From positions 124,001-188,000 of the forward strand of contig CAWDIH010000003.1 of assembly GCA_963802415.1 (NCBI GenBank): a stretch of DNA of 64,000 nt. Reading direction: 5' to 3'. Under the pieces are notes generated by a model. It had not been told where the DNA came from, did no database searches, and was given only the letters and a program-made list of their open reading frames with translations. Position numbers and translations under genes: made by a program. The stretch comes from DATAES01 sp963802415 (GTDB lineage: Bacteria; Actinomycetota; Acidimicrobiia; Acidimicrobiales; JACDCH01). Positions 23,541 to 32,631 of this stretch are shown here, in pieces (the first letter of the stretch is position 1; each line of letters opens with the position of its first letter).

Positions 23541-25952
23541 ATGGCCGAACGCCTGGACCCCGGACAACTCGACGGCAGCGAGCTGGCAGGCTTGACCCTG
23601 CCCGTGCTGCCGCTCGCCAACGGCGTCGTGCTTCCCCAGATGGTCGTGACCCTCGCCCTCGAGACGGACGAGGCCAGGGCCGCGGGTGAGGCCGCCGCCG
23701 AAACGGGCCAGATTCTGCTCGTTCCCCGCTTCGACAGTGGCCGTTATGGCCGAGTAGGAACGATTGCCAAGATCGAGAACCGCGGGACCCTTCCCGGAGG
23801 CGCCCCCGCCCTCGTGGTTCGGGCGACCGCGCGCGCCCACGTGGGCGCGGGCGTGATCGGCACGACCGCCGCCCTTTGGGTCGGCGTGGAGCCCGTCGCC
23901 GAGAGCCCGCCCACCGAGCGGGCCCATGAGCTCGCGCGCGACGTGCGGGCCGCTGTGTCCGCCCTCTTCGACCAGCTCGGCGGCCGCCGGCTCACCGAGG
24001 TCCTCCGCGGCGTGGACGACCCCGGCGCGTTGGCCGACCTCGCCGGTTGGTGGCCCGACCTCGCCTTCGAACGCAAGGTCGAGCTGCTCGAGACGATCGA
24101 CGTCGAGGAGCGGCTCGCCAAGGTGCTCGAGTGGGTCAAGGAAGCGATGGCCGAGCTCGAGGTGTCCGAGCGGATCCGCAAGGAAGTGAGCGACGGCCTC
24201 GAGAAGAACCAGCGCGAATTCCTGCTCCGCCAGCAGATGAGCGCCATCCGCAAAGAACTGGGCGAAGACGGCGATGACGAGGACCTCATCGACGAGTACC
24301 GGGCCAAGCTGGCCGCGCTGTTCGACGCCGGCGCTCTGACCGCGCCGACACGTGACGCGATCGATCGCGAGATCGGACGCCTCGAGCGCACGCCTGCACA
24401 AAACATGGAGCACGGGTGGATCCGCACGTGGCTCGACACCGTGCTCGGCATCCCCTGGGCCGACCGCACACACGACGACCTCGACATCGACGACGCCCGC
24501 CGCATCCTCGACGAGGACCACACCGGCCTCGACGAGGTGAAGGAGCGCATCGTCGAGTTCCTGGCCGTTCGCAAGCTGCGCGCCGAGCGGGGACTCGACG
24601 ACGCAGGAGACGACGACCCGACCCAGAAGCGGAAGCCCGGGGCGATCGTCGCCTTGGTTGGTCCGCCTGGTGTCGGCAAGACGTCGCTCGGTGCGTCGGT
24701 GGCACGCGCCCTCGGACGCAAGTTCGTGCGGGTCGCCCTCGGCGGCATCCGTGACGAGGCCGAGATCCGTGGACACCGTCGCACGTACGTCGGCGCGCAG
24801 CCCGGTCGCATCGTCCGGGCCATCACCGAGGCCGGCACGATGAACCCGGTGTTCCTCCTCGACGAGGTCGACAAGGTCGGCGCCGACTGGCGCGGCGACC
24901 CGAGCTCGGCATTGCTCGAGGTGCTCGACCCGGCGCAGAACCACAGCTTCCGTGACCACTACCTCGAAGTGGACCTCGACCTCTCCGACGTGCTCTTCAT
25001 CGCGACGGCGAATGTCATGGAGACCATCCCCGGCCCGTTGCTCGACCGCATGGAGATCGTGCGTCTCGATGGCTACACCGAGGACGAGAAGGTGGCGATC
25101 GCACGGGACCATCTCGTCGATCGTCAGGTGAGCCGCAACGGGTTGCGCGACGGCGAGGTCATCGTCACCGAGAACGCATTGCGTGGCGTCGTCTCTGACT
25201 ACACACGCGAGGCCGGCGTGCGGAACCTCGAGCGCGAGCTCGGCAAGATCCTCCGCAAGGTCGCGACCAAGGTCGCGGCGGGAACCGACACCCCGGTCAC
25301 AGTCGACGCGACCGAACTCGTGTCGTACCTGGGGCGGGCGCGCTTCTTCTCAGAAGTGGCCGACCGCACCGCGGTGCCGGGTGTGGCCACCGGTCTCGCC
25401 GTCACCGGCGCGGGCGGCGACGTGCTCTTCGTCGAGGCGACCTCGATGGACGACGGTGGCGACGCCGGACTCACGGTCACCGGCCAACTCGGTGATGTGA
25501 TGAAGGAGTCGGCGCAGATCGCGTTGTCATACGTCCGCTCGAAGGCGAGCGAGCTCGACATCGACCCGTCGTCGCTGAACCAGAAGCGCTTCCACGTGCA
25601 CTTCCCCGCCGGCGCGGTCCCGAAGGACGGTCCGTCCGCGGGCATCACGATGACGACCGCGCTCGTGTCGTTGCTCACGCAACGGCCTGTGCGCAACGAG
25701 ATCGGGATGACCGGCGAGATCACGCTGTCCGGCCGGGTGCTGCCCATCGGTGGTGTGAAGCAGAAGGTGCTGGCCGCCCACCGGGCTGGGCTCACCGAGG
25801 TGATCCTGCCCGCTCGCAACGAGGCGGACATCGACGATGTGCCCGACAAGGTGCGGGACGAGATGGCGTTCCACTTCGCCGACACCGTGGACAAGGTGCT
25901 CGCTGTCGCACTCGGCGATCCCGTTCCCGAAGTCGCAACGACCGCAGCCTGA
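23541..25952 (+). CDS. lon: ATP-dependent protease Lon
   Basis: The 803 residues match full-length LonA. A substrate-binding N-domain (about 15-210), a coiled stretch with QREFLLRQQMSAIRKELG, and an AAA+ module follow in order, with Walker A GPPGVGKTS near residue 375 and Walker B FLLDEVDKVG. The C-terminal serine protease has the catalytic serine in KDGPSAGI (about 700) and the lysine in GGVKQKVLAAHRAG. Lon degrades misfolded and regulatory proteins as a hexamer. AGGAG 7 nt before the ATG is one of the few strong ribosome-binding sites here, so this gene appears to have a leader. Confidence 0.95.
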   Translation: MAERLDPGQLDGSELAGLTLPVLPLANGVVLPQMVVTLALETDEARAAGEAAAETGQILLVPRFDSGRYGRVGTIAKIENRGTLPGGAPALVVRATARAHVGAGVIGTTAALWVGVEPVAESPPTERAHELARDVRAAVSALFDQLGGRRLTEVLRGVDDPGALADLAGWWPDLAFERKVELLETIDVEERLAKVLEWVKEAMAELEVSERIRKEVSDGLEKNQREFLLRQQMSAIRKELGEDGDDEDLIDEYRAKLAALFDAGALTAPTRDAIDREIGRLERTPAQNMEHGWIRTWLDTVLGIPWADRTHDDLDIDDARRILDEDHTGLDEVKERIVEFLAVRKLRAERGLDDAGDDDPTQKRKPGAIVALVGPPGVGKTSLGASVARALGRKFVRVALGGIRDEAEIRGHRRTYVGAQPGRIVRAITEAGTMNPVFLLDEVDKVGADWRGDPSSALLEVLDPAQNHSFRDHYLEVDLDLSDVLFIATANVMETIPGPLLDRMEIVRLDGYTEDEKVAIARDHLVDRQVSRNGLRDGEVIVTENALRGVVSDYTREAGVRNLERELGKILRKVATKVAAGTDTPVTVDATELVSYLGRARFFSEVADRTAVPGVATGLAVTGAGGDVLFVEATSMDDGGDAGLTVTGQLGDVMKESAQIALSYVRSKASELDIDPSSLNQKRFHVHFPAGAVPKDGPSAGITMTTALVSLLTQRPVRNEIGMTGEITLSGRVLPIGGVKQKVLAAHRAGLTEVILPARNEADIDDVPDKVRDEMAFHFADTVDKVLAVALGDPVPEVATTAA

Positions 25953-25956
25953 GAAC

Positions 25957-25987
25957 CAAACTGGGGTCCTATGCGGACCCCAGTTTG
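25957..25987. promoter_or_regulatory. Perfect 13-bp hairpin with a start codon in its loop
   Basis: Arms CAAACTGGGGTCC (25957-25969) and GGACCCCAGTTTG (25975-25987) are exactly complementary. The 5-nt loop TATGC contains the ATG of the next gene at 25971. The left arm begins 5 nt after the lon stop. It may terminate or attenuate lon readthrough, or control initiation downstream. Confidence 0.75.
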
Positions 25988-27098
25988 CGATCTCCTGGGC
26001 ATCGAGTTCCCCATCCTGGCCTTCAGCCACTGCCGCGATGTCGTGGCGGCAGTGAGCAGGGCCGGGGGCATGGGCGTCCTCGGCGCCGTCGCCTTCACTC
26101 CGGAGCAGCTCGACATCGAGCTGGACTGGATCGAGAAGGAGGTCGGCGATCGACCCTACGGGGTCGACGTCCTCGTCCCCGCGAAGTACGTCGGGGTCGA
26201 AGAAGGCGGGCTCGAGGGTTCGAAGCTGTCGACGATGATCCCCGAGGAGCATCGCAAGTTCGTCGACGACATGATGGCGCGCTACGACGTCCCGCCGTTG
26301 CCGCAGGCGGAACACCTGCCCCGTGACGTCGGGTTGCTGTCGTGGTCGCACAGGGGCGCGCAGCCCTTGATGGATGTGACGTTCGCGCACAAGACCCGCC
26401 TCATCGCGAACGCGCTCGGCCCCGCACCCGACTACATGGTCGAGCACGCACATGCGAATGATGTCGTCGTCGCTGGACTCGTGGGCAAGAAGCAGCACGC
26501 GGAGCGGCAGAGCAATGCCGGTGTCGACATCATCGTCGCCCAGGGGTACGAGGCCGGCGGCCACACCGGTGAGATCAGCACCATGGTCCTCATCCCCGAA
26601 GTCGTCGACGCGGTCACGCCGACGCCGGTGCTTGCCGCCGGCGGTATCGGCAACGGCCGCCAGATCGCGGCGTCGCTCGCGCTCGGGGCCCAAGGGGTGT
26701 GGTGCGGCTCGGTGTGGCTCACGACCGAGGAGGCAGAGACACATCCGGTCGTGAAGGACAAGTTCCTCGCGGCGACATCCTCGGACACGGTCCGGTCGCG
26801 CGCATCGACCGGCAAACCGGCACGGCAGCTGCGCACTGCGTGGACCGACGAGTGGGACGACCCGACCCATCCCGATCCGCTGCCGATGCCGCTGCACGGC
26901 ATGCTCATCGCCGAGGCACAAGGACGCATGCGCCGCTCCGCCGCCAGCAACGAAGGCGCCCGCCAGCTCGTCAACTACTTCGTCGGTCAGGTCGTCGGAC
27001 AGATGAACCAGGTGAAGCCGGCGAAGCAGGTCGTCTACGACATGGTCGAAGAGTTCATCGACGCCGCCGAACGCATCAGCGGCCTCCTCGAGGACTGA
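25971..27098 (+). CDS. NAD(P)H-dependent flavin oxidoreductase / nitronate monooxygenase family
   Basis: This 375-residue protein begins MRTPVCDLLGIEFPI, the usual start of the family, which supports the ATG at 25971. GGMGVLGAVAF, the phosphate-binding AQGYEAGGHTGEI with its histidine near residue 197, and PVLAAGGIGNGRQIAA define the FMN TIM barrel. The family includes nitronate monooxygenases and enoyl reductase-like proteins. The start codon sits in the loop of a strong hairpin, and no clear Shine-Dalgarno sequence is outside it. Confidence 0.85.
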   Translation: MRTPVCDLLGIEFPILAFSHCRDVVAAVSRAGGMGVLGAVAFTPEQLDIELDWIEKEVGDRPYGVDVLVPAKYVGVEEGGLEGSKLSTMIPEEHRKFVDDMMARYDVPPLPQAEHLPRDVGLLSWSHRGAQPLMDVTFAHKTRLIANALGPAPDYMVEHAHANDVVVAGLVGKKQHAERQSNAGVDIIVAQGYEAGGHTGEISTMVLIPEVVDAVTPTPVLAAGGIGNGRQIAASLALGAQGVWCGSVWLTTEEAETHPVVKDKFLAATSSDTVRSRASTGKPARQLRTAWTDEWDDPTHPDPLPMPLHGMLIAEAQGRMRRSAASNEGARQLVNYFVGQVVGQMNQVKPAKQVVYDMVEEFIDAAERISGLLED

Positions 27099-27107
27099 CA
27101 CCCCGCG

Positions 27108-27908
27108 TCAGGCGGGGCGGGGTTCGTAGATGGCGGTGTGCTCGACCCGCATCACGGGCCGACTGTGGTTGGCCAGGATCAGCACGTCGAGGACCACGAA
27201 CTTGTGGCCCTTGCGCTCGAAGTCGTCGACCACCCGGCCCCGCGTCGACACCTCGTCGCCATCGTGCACGAGTCCGTGGTGGCGGACCGCACTCGACACG
27301 TGGATCCACGGGCCCATCCGCGCGTTCGCGACGAGCACCGAGTTGGCCGAGCGGAGCAGCCAACCGGGATGGGCGATGCGCTCGTCGGTGTACAAGGGCA
27401 ATGTCTCGCCGACGTCGCGCAGATACGCAGCGGCGGGCGCTGCGTGGAATCCGAACTCGAGCGAACCGAGCACGGGCCGAGGCCCGAAGCGCTCCGGGGA
27501 CGCCGCTGGAATCGGTGCAGGTAGCGCCGCCGCGGGAATCTCGTCGAGCGACGCGATCGAGACGGGCTCGACCGGCAAGTCCGCCGTCGCGTTTGCACAG
27601 GTCTCGCCGGTCGAATCGAGCAGCGTGAGCGCGAGCTCGCTACGGTCGCCCGTGTCGATCGCTTCGACGGTCAATTCGTCCCCGTCGTACACCGGCCGAT
27701 GAAAGCGTGCCGACATCGTTCCCCGTTCGAGGAACGCGCTGCCCCATTGCGCAACCGGGATGTGGGTCAAGTACGCGTATACGTCGACGCCGGGGACGAG
27801 ACCACCGGTGAACCCGTATGTCCGCGCCACCTCGTCGTCGTGGATCTTGTTGTCCGACGCGGTCGCGGTATTGAAGGCCTTCACCCGCCACGGGGCGACC
27901 GCGCTCAA
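27108..27908 (-). CDS. MaoC/hotdog-fold acyl dehydratase-like protein
   Basis: The protein has 266 residues from TTG 27908, which overlaps the upstream stop (TTGA). Two hotdog units are suggested: one near residues 15-110 with FTGGLVPGVDVYAYLTH, the other from about 150, with SSAVRHHGLVHDGDEVSTRG. The Asp/His hydratase motif of classical MaoC is not obvious, so it may bind or hydrate an acyl-CoA, or act as a thioesterase-like protein. The cupin gene precedes it in the same operon. Confidence 0.7.
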   Translation of the reverse strand: MSAVAPWRVKAFNTATASDNKIHDDEVARTYGFTGGLVPGVDVYAYLTHIPVAQWGSAFLERGTMSARFHRPVYDGDELTVEAIDTGDRSELALTLLDSTGETCANATADLPVEPVSIASLDEIPAAALPAPIPAASPERFGPRPVLGSLEFGFHAAPAAAYLRDVGETLPLYTDERIAHPGWLLRSANSVLVANARMGPWIHVSSAVRHHGLVHDGDEVSTRGRVVDDFERKGHKFVVLDVLILANHSRPVMRVEHTAIYEPRPA

Positions 27909-28288
27909 TGGTCGGTGTAGTCGATCTCGCCCGCGTCAGGTGTCGCGACGGCGAAGCAGAAGCAGTGGATCGGCGCGTTGTCGGTCACCGGCCGCAACGA
28001 GTGCACGGCCATCGGCGGGATGTGCACGAGATCACCTTGCCTGATCTCACGCGTCTCGCCGTCGATCGCCATGATCCCGCGTCCCGCCGTCACGTAATAG
28101 AACTCGTGCGTCGGATGGTTGTGCGGATCCACGTACCCGCCGCCGGCGACCTCGAACTCGCTCACGAGCTCGAGATGCCCGCCCTTCGTGATGTCCAACA
28201 TCTCGCGTGGGTTGACGAGCCACCAGACCGGCACCGTGCCGTTGTGTTCGATCTTCGGCGCCACATCCTCGATCGACCTGACGTCCAT
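27905..28288 (-). CDS. Cupin-domain protein
   Basis: The protein has 127 residues from the ATG at 28288. DPHNHPTHEFYYVTAG is cupin motif 1, with two histidines and a glutamate as metal ligands. HIPPMAVHSLRPV is motif 2, with the third histidine. This single small barrel could be a dioxygenase, an isomerase or a metabolite sensor. TACCCT lies 7 nt before the start. It is co-transcribed with the hotdog protein. Confidence 0.8.
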   Translation of the reverse strand: MDVRSIEDVAPKIEHNGTVPVWWLVNPREMLDITKGGHLELVSEFEVAGGGYVDPHNHPTHEFYYVTAGRGIMAIDGETREIRQGDLVHIPPMAVHSLRPVTDNAPIHCFCFAVATPDAGEIDYTDH

Positions 28289-28295
28289 GCGGGGA

Positions 28296-28301
28296 AGGGT
28301 A
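28296..28301 (-). promoter_or_regulatory. -10 hexamer TACCCT, leaderless
   Basis: On the minus strand TACCCT ends 7 nt before the ATG at 28288. Confidence 0.55.
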
Positions 28302-28316
28302 GACCGCCGCCGTCGG

Positions 28317-28322
28317 TACGAT
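28317..28322 (+). promoter_or_regulatory. -10 hexamer TACGAT, leaderless
   Basis: TACGAT ends 6 nt before the ATG at 28329. It is divergent from the cupin promoter, with 15 nt between the hexamers. Confidence 0.55.
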
Positions 28323-28328
28323 CGCCGG

Positions 28329-28799
28329 ATGGCCGCGCCTTCGACCTTCGTCGTCCGTGCCGAGCCGCTGACCACGGAAGCGTTCGCTCCGTTCGGACAG
28401 GTCGTGAAGCAGGGCGAGATGGTGATGGAGCTGCGCGGCGACGAAGCGTTTCATCTCAACGTGTTGCACTACGACCGCAAGCCACTTCGGTGCGATCACC
28501 TCAACCGGCATCATCGGGCAACGCAGATGCTCGTCGCACTTGCGGGCAAGCCGACGCTGCTGGTGGTCGCGCCGCGGGACGTCGACTTCACCGAACACCT
28601 CCACCTCGAGAGCGTTCGGGCCTTCGTCTGCGACGGCACAGCTGGCGTCAACATCGCCCTCGCCACGTGGCACTGGGGTCCGTATCCCATCAGCGACTTC
28701 GTCGATCTCGTGAACTTGCAGGGCAAGGACTTCGCACACGACAACGAGGTGGCATACCTCGAGCGCGACCTCGACACGGTCATCGAGGTTCTGCTCTAA
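28329..28799 (+). CDS. Ureidoglycolate lyase-like protein (AllA family)
   Basis: The protein has 156 residues. EPLTTEAFAPFGQVV at the start and HHRATQMLVALAGKP, then ATWHWGPYPI, follow the cupin-like fold of AllA, which splits ureidoglycolate to glyoxylate and urea in purine breakdown. No other allantoin genes are nearby, so a different hydroxy-acid substrate is possible. The start is supported by the hexamer 6 nt upstream. Confidence 0.75.
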   Translation: MAAPSTFVVRAEPLTTEAFAPFGQVVKQGEMVMELRGDEAFHLNVLHYDRKPLRCDHLNRHHRATQMLVALAGKPTLLVVAPRDVDFTEHLHLESVRAFVCDGTAGVNIALATWHWGPYPISDFVDLVNLQGKDFAHDNEVAYLERDLDTVIEVLL

Positions 28800-28810
28800 C
28801 GCGGCTCTAC

Positions 28811-28816
28811 TAACGT
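28811..28816 (+). promoter_or_regulatory. -10 hexamer TAACGT, leaderless
   Basis: TAACGT ends 8 nt before the GTG at 28825. The surrounding GCTCTACTA is shared with the hexamer region at 9352. Confidence 0.45.
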
Positions 28817-28824
28817 CGCCCGGC

Positions 28825-29595
28825 GTGACCTCGGACCTGTTCTCCATCTCCGGCAAGACCGCGCTCGTCACCGGTGGCTCACGCGGCGTCGGTCTCATGA
28901 TCGCGACAGGGTTCGTCGAGGCCGGCGCCCGCGTGTACATCTCGTCGCGCAAAGCTGCGGTGTGCGACTCGGTGGCGGCCGAGCTGTCCGAGAAAGGTGA
29001 ATGCTTCTCGCTACCCGCCGACCTGTCGACCGAGGACGAATGCCAGCGGCTGGCGGGCGAGCTAGCCAACCGGGAGGAAAAGCTCGACATCCTCGTCAAC
29101 AACGCGGGCGCGACGTGGGGCGCGCCGCTGGTCGAACAGGACGACGCCACGTGGGAGCGCGTGTACGCCATCAACGTGAAGGCTGTCTTCCATCTCACGA
29201 AGTTCTGCCTGCCGCTGCTGCAGGCGTCCGGGACTGCGGACGAACCCGCTCGCGTCATCAACATCGGCTCGATCGACGGCATCCAGGTGCCGATGCTCGA
29301 GACGTACTCGTACTCGTCGAGCAAGGCCGCCGTCCATCAGCTGACCCGCCACCTGGCCTCGAAGCTCGCGCCCGAGATCACCGTGAACGCCGTCGCCCCC
29401 GGTCCGTTCGAGTCGAAGATGATGGCTGCGACGCTCGAAGCGTTCGGCGACACGATCGCCGCCAGCGCGCCCATGAAGCGCATCGGGCGGCCGGACGACA
29501 TGGCCGGCGTCGCCATCTACCTCGCGTCGAAGGCGTCGGCGTTTGTCACCGGCGCGGTCATCCCGGTGGACGGTGGCATCGCAACCTGCAAGTAG
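28825..29595 (+). CDS. Short-chain dehydrogenase/reductase
   Basis: This 256-residue classical SDR has the cofactor motif TGGSRGVG (residues 17-24), NNAGATWG, the catalytic serine in NIGSIDG, YSYSSSKAA with tyrosine and lysine, and a C-terminal GAVIPVDGG. The arginine after the first glycine motif suggests NADPH. Typical substrates are 3-oxoacyl esters or secondary alcohols. It follows the ureidoglycolate lyase-like gene by 25 nt but seems to have its own promoter. Confidence 0.85.
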   Translation: MTSDLFSISGKTALVTGGSRGVGLMIATGFVEAGARVYISSRKAAVCDSVAAELSEKGECFSLPADLSTEDECQRLAGELANREEKLDILVNNAGATWGAPLVEQDDATWERVYAINVKAVFHLTKFCLPLLQASGTADEPARVINIGSIDGIQVPMLETYSYSSSKAAVHQLTRHLASKLAPEITVNAVAPGPFESKMMAATLEAFGDTIAASAPMKRIGRPDDMAGVAIYLASKASAFVTGAVIPVDGGIATCK

Positions 29596-29620
29596 TCACG
29601 GGTTGGAACTGCGCGCCCGG

Positions 29621-32449
29621 TCAGCTACAGCCGCTCGTGCTCCCGCAACTCGGGCACGCGTGACACGACCCGGCGCGCTGCATCTGGACGCCGCACTGCA
29701 TGCAGTAGGGCGCGTCGGCGTGGGAGACGTGCGCCGTTGCCGGAGCGAGCACCGGTGCCGCGGGGGATACGGCACCGGTGCGCCCCTCGGCCAGGTCGAG
29801 CAGCGACAGGGCAGACTCGATCGACGGCGGATCGGAGGGAATGTCGTGGCCCTGCACGGTCTCGATCACGGTCTCCTCGACACCAGGCAGCGTCGGTTGC
29901 GTGCGCTCACCCACCGAGAGGATGTTGAGCTCAGCTCGTTCCTCTGCCGAGAGGTAGTCGATGGCCAAGCGGCGGAAGATGTAGTCGACGAGGCTCGAAG
30001 CGAAGCGGATGTCGGGGTCGTCGGTCATGCCGGCCGGCTCGAAGCGGTAGTTGGCGAGCGTCTCGACATATGCACGCAACGGAACGCCGTACTGCAGGCC
30101 GTAGCTGACCGAGATGGCGAATGCATCCATGATCCCGGCAAGCGTCGAGCCCATCTTGGAGATGCGGATGAAGATCTCGCCCGGTCGACCGTCTGCGTAC
30201 TCGCCGACGGTGACGAAGCCCTTGCAGTCCGCTACTCGGAACTCGAACGTGCGTGACCTCCGGTTGCGCGGCAGCTTCTCCCGCACCGGCTCCTTCACTG
30301 TGATCACCTTCTCGACGACGCGCTCGACGATCTCGGTCGCGGTGAGGGGCGCCGACGCGGCCTGTCCCTTGCCGGTCGACAGCGGCTGCGCCACCTTGCA
30401 GTTGTCGCGATAGATGGCCACCGCTTTGAGGCCCAGCCGCCAGGCGTCGATGTGCAGCTGCTCGACGTCTTCGACGGTGACGTCCTCCGGCATGTTGACC
30501 GTCTTGGAGATGGCGCCGCTTATGAACGGCTGCACGGCGCCCATCATCCGCACATGACCGGAGTAGTGGATGGGATTGTCGCCCATCGAGCACGCGAACA
30601 CCGCCAGGTGATCGGCTGTGATGTGGGGCGCGCCGAGGATCGAGTGGTTGGCATCGATGTAGCTGACGATCTCGGCGATCTGGTCGGCGGCGTACCCGAG
30701 CCGGCGCAGCGCTCGCGGCACGGTCTGGTTGACGATCGACATCGTGCCGCCGCCGACGAGCTTCTTCAGCTTGACGAGACCGAGATCGGGCTCGATGCCC
30801 GTCGTGTCGCAGTCCATCAGCAATCCGATCGTTCCGGTGGGCGCGAGCACCGACGCCTGCGCGTTGCGAACCCCGACGCTCTCACCGAGCTCGCACGCGG
30901 TGTCCCAGGCCTCCTGAGCCGCGCTCAACAGGTCAGCGGGCACGAGCTCTTCGTCGATGTTGGCCGCTTCCTGCCGGTGCATGTCGAGCACTCGGACCAT
31001 GTGCTCGCGGTTCTCGGCAAACCCCGCGAACGGTCCCATCCGTGCGGCGGCGCGTGCCGACACTTCGTAGGCGTGTCCGGTCATGAGTGCCGTGATGGCT
31101 GCCGCCCATGCGCGACCGGCATCGGAATCGTAGGGAAGGCCGATCGCCATGAGCAGCGCGCCGAGGTTGGCGTAGCCAAGACCGAGCTGGCGGAATCGGC
31201 GGCTGGTCTCCGCGATCGCAGCCGTCGGGTAGTCGGCGTTGCCGACGAGGATCTCTTGCGCGGTGAAGAGGACCTCGACCGCCGCCTTGAACCCGTCGAC
31301 GTCGAATTCGTCGTCGTCGTCGAGGAACCTCAGCAGGTTCACGCTGGCGAGGTTGCACGCCGAGTTGTCGAGGTGCATGTACTCGGAGCACGGGTTCGAG
31401 CCATTGATGCGTCCCGTGTTGGCGGCGGTGTGCCAGCGGTTGATCGTGGTGTCGAACTGCATGCCGGGGTCGGCGCACTCCCAGGACGCTCTCGAGATCT
31501 GGCGCATCAGCTCGCGCGCCTTGATCGTCTTGATGACCTCACCCGTCGTGACGGCGCGCAACTGCCACTCGTCGTCGTCGAGCACCGCTTGCATGAACTC
31601 ATCGGTGACGCGCACCGAGTTGTTCGCGTTCTGGTACTGCGTGGAGTAGCTGTCGGCGCCGTCGAGGTCCATGTCGAACCCGGCGTCGCGCAGGACCCTC
31701 GCCTTGCGCTCTTCCTTCGCCTTGCACCAGATGAACTCCTCGATGTCGGGATGACCGGCGTCGAGGATGACCATCTTGGCGGCGCGCCGCGTCTTGCCAC
31801 CCGACTTGATCGTTCCGGCGGATGCGTCCGCGCCGCGCATGAAGCTCACCGGACCGGACGCGGTTCCGCCACCTTTCAACAGCTCGTACGAGGAGCGGAT
31901 GTTGGACAGGTTGATGCCGGTGCCCGAGCCGCCTTTGAAGATCGTGCCCTCTTCTACGTACCAGTTGAGGATCGAGTCCATCGTGTCGTCGACCGCGAGG
32001 ATGAAGCACGCCGAGGCCTGCTGCGGGACGCCGGCGACGCCGATGTTGAACCACACCGGGCTGTTGAACGCCGCCTTCTGGGTGACGATCAGGTGCTTCA
32101 ACTCGGCGTTGAACGTGGCGGCCTCGTGATCGTCGACGAAGTAGCCGCCCTGCACGCCCCACTCGGTGATCGTGTCGACGACCCGGTCGGCGACGTGCTT
32201 GAGGGACCACTCCCGCTCCGGCGTGCCGATCGTGCCTCGGAAGTACTTCTGGGCGAGGATGTTCGTGGCATTGAGCGACCAGTCGGCGGGCACCTCGACG
32301 CCGAGTTGCTCGAACGCCACCGAGCCATCGCGGTAGTTCGTGATGCGGGCGTCACGGCGGTCCCAGGCCACGTCGTCGTAGGGGTTGACGCCTTCGGTGG
32401 TGAAGTGGCGCCGCAGGCCGATGCCCGCTTGCTCCGAAGCCAGTGCCAT
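29621..32449 (-). CDS. nrdJ: Adenosylcobalamin-dependent ribonucleotide reductase, class II
   Basis: The protein has 942 residues from the ATG at 32449, preceded by GAGGGAG. SPVWFNIGV, GSGTGINLSNIRSSYE, NPCSEYMHLDNSACNLASVNL and LAPTGTIGLLMDCDTTGIEP carry the active-site cysteines and glutamate of class II enzymes. The C-terminal tail has CMQC and CPSC-type cysteines for re-reduction. It makes deoxyribonucleotides without oxygen, using coenzyme B12. nrdR lies 3.5 kb away. The leader holds NrdR-like boxes. Confidence 0.95.
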   Translation of the reverse strand: MALASEQAGIGLRRHFTTEGVNPYDDVAWDRRDARITNYRDGSVAFEQLGVEVPADWSLNATNILAQKYFRGTIGTPEREWSLKHVADRVVDTITEWGVQGGYFVDDHEAATFNAELKHLIVTQKAAFNSPVWFNIGVAGVPQQASACFILAVDDTMDSILNWYVEEGTIFKGGSGTGINLSNIRSSYELLKGGGTASGPVSFMRGADASAGTIKSGGKTRRAAKMVILDAGHPDIEEFIWCKAKEERKARVLRDAGFDMDLDGADSYSTQYQNANNSVRVTDEFMQAVLDDDEWQLRAVTTGEVIKTIKARELMRQISRASWECADPGMQFDTTINRWHTAANTGRINGSNPCSEYMHLDNSACNLASVNLLRFLDDDDEFDVDGFKAAVEVLFTAQEILVGNADYPTAAIAETSRRFRQLGLGYANLGALLMAIGLPYDSDAGRAWAAAITALMTGHAYEVSARAAARMGPFAGFAENREHMVRVLDMHRQEAANIDEELVPADLLSAAQEAWDTACELGESVGVRNAQASVLAPTGTIGLLMDCDTTGIEPDLGLVKLKKLVGGGTMSIVNQTVPRALRRLGYAADQIAEIVSYIDANHSILGAPHITADHLAVFACSMGDNPIHYSGHVRMMGAVQPFISGAISKTVNMPEDVTVEDVEQLHIDAWRLGLKAVAIYRDNCKVAQPLSTGKGQAASAPLTATEIVERVVEKVITVKEPVREKLPRNRRSRTFEFRVADCKGFVTVGEYADGRPGEIFIRISKMGSTLAGIMDAFAISVSYGLQYGVPLRAYVETLANYRFEPAGMTDDPDIRFASSLVDYIFRRLAIDYLSAEERAELNILSVGERTQPTLPGVEETVIETVQGHDIPSDPPSIESALSLLDLAEGRTGAVSPAAPVLAPATAHVSHADAPYCMQCGVQMQRAGSCHACPSCGSTSGCS

Positions 32450-32528
32450 GGTCGCTCCCTCGGTGACGCGTGGATGAAGTACAACAGCGTTCGGCGTCGG
32501 TTTGTGCCCTGACGCCGCAAGGCTCCGC

Positions 32529-32587
32529 CCACAACATCTGGTATCCGGCGGCCAATTCCGACCGGAACCGGCCACAAGATGTGCCAA
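32529..32587 (-). promoter_or_regulatory. Two NrdR-box-like sites in the nrdJ leader
   Basis: On the minus strand ATACCAGATGTTGTGG (32529-32544) matches about 11 of 16 positions of the NrdR box consensus. TTGGCACATCTTGTGG (32572-32587) matches mainly in its right half. Their centres are 43 bp apart, close to four helical turns, as expected for paired NrdR sites. They lie just downstream of the promoter. Confidence 0.4.
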
Positions 32588-32601
32588 ATGACGCGGGTGA
32601 G

Positions 32602-32631
32602 ATTACAGCACTGTCGTTTCATCCGTGTCAA
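32602..32631 (-). promoter_or_regulatory. Sigma-70-like promoter of nrdJ
   Basis: TTGACA (32626-32631) and TGTAAT (32602-32607) are spaced by 18 nt on the minus strand. This predicts a leader of about 145 nt before the nrdJ ATG, unlike the leaderless pattern elsewhere. Confidence 0.6.
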
